A stretch of 64,000 bases of DNA from Apostichopus japonicus (taxonomy: Eukaryota; Echinodermata; Holothuroidea; Aspidochirotida; Stichopodidae). Positions 56,025 through 64,000 of this stretch are shown here, in pieces. Within the stretch, counting starts at the first letter, position 1, and each line of letters opens with the position of its first letter. The stretch covers positions 23,756,168 through 23,820,167 of the forward strand of contig NC_092569.1 of the NCBI RefSeq assembly GCF_037975245.1, in the 5' to 3' direction. The notes beneath the pieces were generated by a model. The model saw only the letters and a program-made list of their open reading frames with translations. It had not been told where the DNA came from and searched no databases. The position numbers and the translations under genes are program-made.

Positions 56025-58715
56025 GTATCGGCTGTCCCAGGGGACTCGTCTTTTAACATATGACAATGATCACACAGTCACAGTCTCGATGTAAAAGGGG
56101 CTGGGGTTGAAAGTGGATCAATAAAGTAGTTTCGTTTTTCGTGCTCAAGTTCTTTCTTGGCTGACTTTTCTTTGGAATGCATAGCTCAATGTAAACACGC
56201 CCTCGCTAAATAATTGTAGAGCAATTGGATTATTTACCGTTAAGGACATAATCTAAATTCGTGTAGTAAGATATCAGCAACGTCTTGACCAATAATACGT
56301 CTTGAGTTGTGATGTTACTTGTATCACACTGACCAAGCTCTGTATTTGGATCATACGCAGTCTAAAAAAGTGGACATAAGGTAACTTAGTAATTATCATC
56401 TTATCAACTCTCTTATTCAGGTATTTCACTAATTATATGCTCAGTTTCAGTTTGCCAGTTGATAATTTCAAATGTATGCCTAACTTAGCCGATTCTCATG
56501 GTTTTATCGGTTAAAACTGGTAAAGGTGTGTACCAATTAATCAGTTAAATCTGATGTGTGTTATAATTCTTAACATGTGTTACATTTATGACCAGTTACT
56601 ACTGAGTAGGACTCAAGAACAGAAAATACTAAACACACAATCCTATGCATAATGATTGACTCGACTAATCAGACTACTTTAACGGTTTCGCCAATAATTT
56701 CGTCCAAACATATCATATGAAATATATCAGAATAAAATACAGGTTTAAATCATTCGTCCTCTGATTCTGGTGTTACCATCCAAATTTTAACAAATATCTC
56801 TCTTCATAGATCGATATATCAAGTACATAGTTATAAAACAAAATATCTTTTACCCCCAAAAAGTGTAAATTTACAATGAAAATATGCTGATGCCACCTCG
56901 TGTAACTTATTTCATAGATTCTCAAATTATCAGTCATTTTGCCCACATAAAAATCCTTTCCCAATGTACTAAACTTCCTGTATTACCTTGACATGAGATA
57001 CGTTTCTTCTTCAAGACACTTAAAATATCCGCTTATATATATACTTAGAACAACAGAAATCAAGGTAAAAGTTTCCTTAACAAATATAACCTAGTTTGGG
57101 AGGAAATGAAGCCTTCACTCAACTCAGGACAGATCGTTTCCTCATTAATTCGTTCCAATTGCCTTTCAATTTCCTTTGTATGGAACACTGTCTCAAGTCA
57201 CCCAAGAGTTAACTTCTAAGAATATGCCGAGAGGTTTTCTGGATTTTAAAAAAAAAGGTCTGAAATGCATAGATTCCTGAAAAGTTACGGTTGGTGTAAA
57301 AAATGAATGGAATTAAGTGAAGGAGCAAAGTTTCCTCAATAGGTACTGAAGGATCAGAGAGAGTGCAATCTGGGGTGGGAGGGGGGGGGGGTGTAGGGCG
57401 GCTTCGGTAGTTGTTTCTTGAGGAGACAAGTCAAGATAACCTTAACTCACCTTACAATTTCGTGTAACAACTGTCTTAATTTCGTAATAAAAGGTAAATT
57501 TAAATAACAAAATGCCAATTTTCCATCATCAAAATGTATGGGGAAAGGTACTTTTCGTTACCAAATATACAGCACTCCTTATTTATGGAAAGGGGTACTT
57601 TTGAGACTTTGCCGCTGTGAACTGGTGAAGGGCCAAAAGTAATCGAGTGTGTTGTCATACACTGTGAAACGACAACGTCTTATATGAAACTAAACCTCTA
57701 ATAAAAAATAAGATATTAATAATTAAGTCTTCCCGTGTTAACAATTTATTCTAGCAATTTACGAATCAAATAAATCATGAGCTTAACACTAAATGTTTTT
57801 TTTTTTTTGAAAAATTCTGAGATAAATGTTGCAACCTCGAGTCCAACTTTGTGTCAACAGAACATAAGTACGGTCTCATTTTGATTTAAGTCATTCTACA
57901 TGCATTTGTTTCTATCAAATGTAATATTTAACAAACACTTATATACAATCAACGATTCCATAATATGTTTTCTTATATCAAAATTGTTATCAACAGGAGT
58001 AGGTGGAACAAAATAATTGTACTAAACAAAATTGATAAAATGATAATTATGAAGTCATTGATCCTGAGGCAAGATTTCCACAAAGTGCAAAAAAGATCGT
58101 AGTCTTATTTGTTTCTACAATTTAATACGCAATCTTATATCCTGAATGGGCACGAGTTAAGGCCAGGCGAGAGGGGATAATAGGTGACCCAGGGCTCGGG
58201 GTCAATGAGGATATCCACGGGACGAATTTGAAAATGGATCAAAGTTTATAAAGAATATTGTATGCTGATTGTCATAATATAATCTCGGGAATATGATGGT
58301 GCAAGTAAACTAGCTGTAATTAAATCAGCGCGTTCCTCCGCTGGGGAATGAAGTTCGATTACCAAACAAACTATTAATATACTTATAAAACTAAATGCAT
58401 AACGGGAAACACTGCAATTTTAGATAACGATAAAGGGCAAAAAATATTTTATGTCTACTAGAAACGAGGTTCAAACAAGTGGCCACTGGATTACAAGCAC
58501 ATCGCTTCACAAATTCAGCTATCCAGCCATTAGATGGTGACTCCCTAATATAGCATGATATATTTAAACAGAATTTCTAATGTAATCTCTCCCCTGCATC
58601 TTTTCGCTTGAATCCGACAGAAACTTAGGCGTGATCCCTTGTTAAACGGTAGCAACATACTGTGGCTTCTGACTGGCACCCACATCTAAGAACTGGCTGT
58701 AGGGATCTCAAACAA
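56025..58715. other. No gene recognised
   Basis: G run at 57381-57391 and T run at 57798-57808. No exon supported on either strand. Confidence 0.4.
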
Positions 58716-58720
58716 CTAAG

Positions 58721-58792
58721 GGTTGAATAGCCCAGTTGGTATTGCGCTGTGTCTGTTACCCAAACGCCACTGGTTCGAAGCCAGTTCTAGCC
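58721..58792 (+). tRNA. tRNA-Asn-like sequence (pseudogene or SINE head)
   Basis: 72 nt. Acceptor GGTTGAA pairs with TCTAGCC apart from one mismatch; T-arm ACTGG-TTCGAAG-CCAGT is perfect; loop CTGTTAC puts GTT at the anticodon. The anticodon and D stems have two mismatches each, so a functional tRNA is unlikely. Confidence 0.45.
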
Positions 58793-59123
58793 ATGACAAT
58801 TTCTTTGCTCCTTTTGTTTCAATGATTTCTTCGGTTATTGTTGCTTGTATAAGCTCTTTAGACGTTTACGGTAATAGATGAGTTTAGCAGCATACAGCAA
58901 CATCATACTACAGGAATGATAAGATGGGAGGCTGGGGTAGAGAAGAAACCATGGTATACTTCGTTAACTCAGTGAGTAAGCACCAGATTAGGGGTGGGAA
59001 AGTGGGTGTAGAAGATACCCCATGGCCTAACGATACTAACTTAAGCATGCCGAATATTAATTGGATCATTGCAATCATAATATCAACAGTACAGTATTAT
59101 TAACCACATATAGTGCTACTAGA

Positions 59124-59129
59124 TTTATT
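59124..59129 (-). terminator. Candidate poly(A) signal, FReD gene 3
   Basis: TTTATT on the plus strand, i.e. AATAAA on the minus strand, ~220 bp after the stop. Confidence 0.3.
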
Positions 59130-59349
59130 CAGAATGAGAAATGAAAACGAAATATAAATATTGATTACGTTGATTAAGCGCAACGTTGTGATATATATGA
59201 AGGAAAAATGCACCAGAGATTTGGTAATGTACCATATGTGAGGAGAAGCGCGAGTATTGCTAGTTAATAACATAAAGGACATCAGGTACAAATCACTATC
59301 GCAATTAAAAGGGATCGAAGAAAGAAAAGGGGCGGTGGTGGGGTGAAGT

Positions 59350-59603
59350 TTAAAGAGGTCTAACTTTCATTTCGGTAAATTTCAGATTACAGTTTCCCCC
59401 CGGAAGGCCAGTCCATTCAATACAAGCATCCCACCAGTCACCAGTGCGAAAGAAATAGCGAGAGTTGAGATCACATTCGTCGCATCGGTTGTACCACCAG
59501 GCACTACCCTGCGACAAGGCACAAGGACCACTAGAGTCGTTGTCATTATCGTTATCGTACGTTGTGAAGGACATGTTTCTGTGAATTGCAAATGAGTCTT
59601 TGC
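59350..59603 (-). CDS. FReD gene 3, terminal FReD exon
   Basis: Acceptor TTTGTACAG, phase 1, TAA at 59350-59352. It holds the Ca-binding YDNDNDND region, AWWYNRC, CIEWTGLPGG and EMKVRPL. 83 residues, about 18 shorter than the equivalents in genes 1 and 2. Confidence 0.9.
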
Positions 59604-61673
59604 CTGTACAAATAACAAATATGAAAACCAAATTAATAAGAATTAATAAAGTAAATAAAACTAGGTATAATCAAGTTAGTAAGAAACGTGATCAATCTAT
59701 GTACAGAGAGACGTGCAAATGTATTCAAAGTATATTTGCCAAATTCAATCTAATAAAATGGTAAATTGTATAACTTTCTGCAAATTGTTATTCCGGTGGC
59801 AGAAACTAATATGGAAAAGAGAAATATGCCACACTGATAATTGAAAACTACATTTCAATTGTTTTGGTCCCAAACTCAAGATATGGTTAATTGAATGAAA
59901 CCTGTTTCGCCTGGCAAAACCCTCGATTCTTCTCCGGAGTTTATCGAAGTTTGAAGGTTTGCGATGTCATCATTGCAAATGTGCTTCAAAATATTTACTT
60001 TTCTGTTTTATCGTATTTTTCTTGATTTGTCCTTGAAAAGTGATACATTTAAAGAATGTGTTTGGCTGTTAATATTCTCTGTATTTAGAATATCATTAAA
60101 ATGCAACTTTTTTTTGTAACATTATTTTCCTCTGTGAATTAGTGAGTTAATGATTGTAAAAGGGAAAAAGAAATTTCAGCTGAATTGCCGTGGTGACATC
60201 ATGCACTCTGTTGATGCCAGTTTTATCCACAAAATATCACCAAAGTCGAAAACAAAAATCGTATCTTCGTCACAAAAAGTGCTACAAGGATCTGGTTTTG
60301 ACCTAAAGAAGCAGACAATGTCAATAGTTGTATTAATCAATCAACATAAGCCACTGAAATAACCCAAGAACATCATTCCGAATAAAGTTCACCTGTCCGG
60401 ATATTAATATAAATGAACCTGTATTGCAGATTTGCTTCTTAAAGGAAGCGCGAGTCGGCTAAATTTTCTGTTGTTTTCAGTCTAACCAATCATGTTGAGT
60501 TGTTGACCAGTAATAACTAAACAATCCAGAATGTCAAGTAGTATGGATTATTTAATAAGACTTATACAATTGAACGAACACAATTTGATTCTCTGCAGTA
60601 ATCTTACTCCCTGTGATCAAATAAGCATATAAGTATTTAAATAATTCGAAACTAGGAGTACAAATCAAAGCAATTAATTTCTTATATTCGATAAAACTAG
60701 TTTGTTGAAACTATTAACATATTATGAAATGATATAACGTTTGGGTCATGGTGAAGGGGTTTCCTATCATTGTTTGAGTTAATAAATTCTATAAGAAGCA
60801 CAAAATACTAACATGTACTTTCAGGTAAGTGTTGTCCGAGCTCAACCAGTCTGTATTTACTGCTCTCGTCACTGATTCGGAATCGATCGTACTTTGCAAA
60901 GTAAGGAGCGCCGTGTTGGTTATTCATATCAATCCGAATCTCATATTTCTTTTGATTCGTCAAGAGAGAGATTTTGTCGTTACCTAACCAAAATTCCCCG
61001 TTCAGAAAACCGAATCCATGTTTGTAATCGTACCACTTACGGAAGAAATCTACTGATCCGTCTACTCGACGCTGGATTACCTGTCAAATGGGATTCATTG
61101 AGAAGGCGGTTGAATAAACGTGAAACTTTAAGCTGCATTTTAAGTATAGTTGTTATTTTGCATCATTGCCTGTCACCCGATATAAAGTCAGACATCAGTA
61201 AGGTCACCAACAGCTGACTGCTCCTCAAACTCTTTATTCCGCAGGGTATTAAATCCAGCCTGGGGGTGAACAATCTTTTAGGAGTGAATCCCACCTCTTC
61301 GCATAAGCTCCCGACTCCTCTGCAATACCCACCAAAACCTTTAAAGTTTATAGCCGTAAGATAAACACATGTTTTACGTTAACTATCACGATATATACAC
61401 TGTCAAATCTTTGATTGAAATTACATGAATTGTATAACTACATATATTGCTGGTTCCGCTAGCGGTATTGACAAACAAAATAGAAAAATATTCTCAAACT
61501 GGAACTTACAGTCCAACCCCCTCCATCTATCGAGTTGTTACAAAATACACGGAAAGGTTCTAGAGCATCGTCCGGCTGAATAAGATAAACTCCAGACTTC
61601 ATAGTATAAAATCTTGATGAGAACTTCATGAGATAGTCACGGACTTCAGAACAATCTCTCGGGTAATCGCTTC
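59350..61673 (-). CDS. FReD gene 3: canonical fibrinogen-related domain (3' part of gene)
   Basis: Minus-strand exons in order 61673-61510, 61080-60819 and 59603-59350, phases 1-0, 0-1, 1-stop, the same intron positions as genes 1 and 2. Residues: SDYPRDCSEVRDYL, GVYLIQPD, FRVFCNNS, GGGWT, VIQRRVDGSVDFFRKW, HGFGFLNGEFWLGNDKI, YDNDNDNDSSGPCA, GSAWWYNRCDECDLN, EWTGLPGGNCNLKF, EMKVRPL, stop TAA. There is no Cys-rich insertion and the sequence is clearly diverged from genes 1 and 2. Predicted role: secreted pattern-recognition lectin. The 5' exons are not all visible. Confidence 0.88.
60819..61080 (-). CDS. FReD gene 3, FReD exon 2
   Basis: 262 bp, acceptor ATTTGACAG, donor GAAA then GTACAT. VIQRRVDGSVDFFRKW, FWLGNDKISLLTNQ, KYRLVELGQ. 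The joined codon with the next exon is Ser (A plus GC). Plus-strand ORF 60894-61217 is a shadow. Confidence 0.88.
61510..61673 (-). CDS. FReD gene 3, FReD exon 1
   Basis: Acceptor CACCAACCAG at 61674 onward, donor ACT then GTAAGT. It encodes DYPRDCSEVRDYLMKF to DGGGWT. Too interrupted by flanking stops to appear as a long ORF, but splice sites and homology are clear. Confidence 0.87.
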
Positions 61674-62751
61674 CTGGTTGGTGAGAATTTAATGTGATTG
61701 CGTAAGCTGATCAAAGACTGAAGTGAGTAATTCACAAATACCCTTTGTTAATTAACATTATTGAATGAAATTCGACGTAAATATTCCACGGATTTTATAT
61801 TCAGTTTTTACATTTTATTGTGTCCTCTAATTTATAGACTATTCATGAGGTTTTAATCTATCTTCGTGTCGACTGGTTTTTCTACTTCTTCGAAAATGAC
61901 AATCTTTATAAACACTATACTAGCATTGTTTGAATTATTATTATACACCATGATAACATGTGGTACAATAGCTTCAAATAGGTTCTATGTTGACTCAAAT
62001 GCCTACCGCATATAATAAAATATGCACAAAAATTGAACAAATGACAACTTTTTTTCAGAATTCCTAGTTATTTTCTGAATACCGGTGTAAGGTACATGCT
62101 TTCTTCACAGTTTTGTTGCATTACAGTGTTCAAAGTTTCATATACTGTGTCACCGGGTGGATTTCATTGAATTTTGGTAACAATAAATCACCCTTGTTTT
62201 GTATTCAAATTTTTGTGTTGATTTTCTTTTAAAACACTGCTTCGATAGGGGTTACAATCTTAGCCCCCTACCCCTATAAATCCCCATGTATTTCCCACTC
62301 GTACATCAATGTGTGTTGAACCCGTTTAGGATACGATTCAAACATTGACCATGGATCTCGATTTAAATTCATCTAAACTTTCTTCGAGTCCACAATTACT
62401 AACTTTTCAAAATCTCAGTGAAGCCCAAATAATATGTTTCTTGTAAGTCGGTGGATCGCTAATGTTGCTACAACTTTCAAATGACGTAACCATAATTAAA
62501 CGAGAGTATAAAATGTAAACATTATCATTAAATATTAGCTAATCTTGGTCTGGTGGTTGTTAGGAATGAAAAACGTTTATGACTTAATTATGACTTAATT
62601 AGAAACAAAACAAGATATCTCATTTGCACATTATACGCAGGAAGGAAGAATATGATTTTCTGATTCATTTCTCGTTTTCGGTAAAGGATGTGATTCAGAA
62701 TAAAACTCATTATAACCAACGAAATACTATAGATTTAATCACAATACTAAC

Positions 62752-62797
62752 CAGTACTGACAGTTAGATCCCCATCTTCAGTCATTTCCACATTTCT
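62752..62797 (-). CDS. Possible linker exon of FReD gene 3
   Basis: 46 bp, acceptor GCATATAG, donor ACTG then GTTAGT, encoding NVEMTEDGDLTVST. It leaves phase 1, which fits FReD exon 1 and would read STGSDYP across the join. It is short, so the evidence is weak. Confidence 0.35.
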
Positions 62798-62799
62798 CT

Positions 62800-64000
62800 A
62801 TATGCATGGAATTCAACAGTGAAAAACGAAACTAATATTAATCAAAAATGTTCGTCAGTAAATGTTAGTTTCCAAAAACATAAACCAACAAATGCTCAGC
62901 TTCTAGTCAAATTTGTTTTCTTGATATCAGCCAAATGAAAGCTTCTCTCTAATGGCATGGTGACTTTACTCCATGACTTGTAATGTTTCAGACAACTTCT
63001 CATGTGTCCAAAAATAGTATAACTAATCGGGTCGAGAATTACTCTGAAGAAGATTGGAATTTAATCAAAATAACCATTTTCCTGCATTTTGTTCTACCAA
63101 TTAAAGGTTGATAAGGAATCACAAAAGAATTTCATTCAAACCTTTAATCGCCGAGACAGACTTTCAAATTAATATCAATCACAAGTTGTCAGAACTTAGC
63201 ATCACCGTTGCGGTTATTGATCTGTCAGCCAATTGGGTTGTTGTTTACAGCTTTTAACTCTTAGCTATAGAATACGTCCATCACCTCCTACTCCCCTTTC
63301 CGTAGCATTATGAATCAGCAAAATGCCCAAAACGTAAACGAAAACTCGATGAAACGCCATGATTGTAGTCAGCTATCTTCTAGCAATCCAAATGCTATAT
63401 GGATTCTAAATGCATCGAATTTAAATACCGTAGCTTTAATTGTAGGGATTACTTCTAATGTCTTTAACAGAGAACTGTCTTTCCATGAAAATGGTATTAT
63501 ATCTATTGATTGTAGTAAAAACTGCTGACCTGTTTAAACGGAACAATTAAACAAAAAACAAGGAATGACAGGAAATTACACGCGGACGGATTTAGTTGTA
63601 ATAGAGAGAGTTGGAGAAACATAAACTAGACAACTCTGTTAGTGGTCGAAAACAGACAAAGAGAGGGCGCCACAAAGAGAAGTTGGTACAGTAATTCTAA
63701 GCTGACAGCAGAGCATTTCAATAATTAGCTAAAAACAGCAGATAATATTGAAACCTGGCAAACAAGAAGGGGAAATATTGGGCATCTTATCCATTATTCA
63801 ATCTGTGTTACAATGTATTAAGATGAGTGACTATAGGAGAGATTTATATTTAAAGTTGTAATTCTCGAAAACAATATCAATTTACCTATAGTCATGCTTG
63901 AGGGGTATATGGTACGTACGAGTGAGAGAGGGAGGGACATGAATTATTTTTGGAATTCGTCTTCTCTACCAATGGCCACAATAGTGACGTTAATGGGAAT
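62800..64000. other. No further exon recognised to the window end
   Basis: A signal-peptide exon for FReD gene 3 was sought on the minus strand and not found. Plus ORF 63310-63528 has no domain. Confidence 0.4.

Noticed and set aside
60894-61217. Plus-strand ORF of 107 residues
   Set aside because: Shadow of FReD gene 3 exon 60819-61080 on the minus strand.

Overview
This window is animal genomic DNA: AT-rich, intron-bearing genes with GT/AG splice sites, many degraded retrotransposons, and frequent poly(C)/poly(G) runs. The recognisable genes are innate-immune types: three fibrinogen-related-domain (FReD) genes and one Toll-like receptor with two cysteine clusters. With the many TAGGCCTA-type motifs around 18.8, 21.9 and 24.5 kb, this suggests an invertebrate deuterostome, most likely an echinoderm and perhaps a sea cucumber. 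The organism is inference; no species is proven by the sequence.

Layout. 0.2-3.0 kb is a 2.8-kb fold-back element whose arms are tandem ~147-bp monomers. 3.66-8.58 kb is an array of ~508-bp units, each holding one 108-bp phase-1/phase-1 exon that encodes a 36-residue Ser/Thr-rich segment. The array runs into a three-exon FReD (8584-10960), giving a predicted lectin-like protein on a long mucin-like stalk (FReD gene 1). A minus-strand L1/Tx1-like LINE relic follows (11.3-15.1 kb), then dispersed repeats (15.1-17.3 kb). 19.2-20.4 kb (minus) holds a frameshifted SAM-like exon and a C2H2 zinc-finger ORF; 22.5-22.8 kb (plus) holds an exon-like fragment that may be related. FReD gene 2 (26398-29221) has a TIL domain and an EGF-like segment instead of the Ser/Thr stalk. 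From its FReD exon through the downstream LINE it is a segmental duplicate of gene 1. In this copy the LINE keeps its ORF1, which is split by a 4.6-kb plus-strand CR1/Jockey-type LINE (33218-37791).

38.2-45.4 kb has no gene I can support, only repeats. 45402-48509 is a single-exon TLR of 1035 residues with signal peptide, LRRs, one transmembrane helix and a TIR domain. A 305-bp hairpin lies just downstream, then a possible signal-peptide exon (49299-49419) of another gene. 49.4-59.3 kb is mostly empty apart from a MITE-like element, rearranged repeats and a tRNA-like sequence. 59350-61673 (minus) is FReD gene 3, with canonical FReD architecture and a possible linker exon at 62752-62797.

How the genes may work together (inference): FReD proteins are soluble or tethered pattern-recognition lectins, and TLRs signal through TIR adaptors, so this looks like an immune-gene neighbourhood. 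The most unusual feature is gene 1: expansion of one mucin-like exon into ten near-identical tandem copies in the same splice phase, so any number of exons could be included or lost without changing frame.
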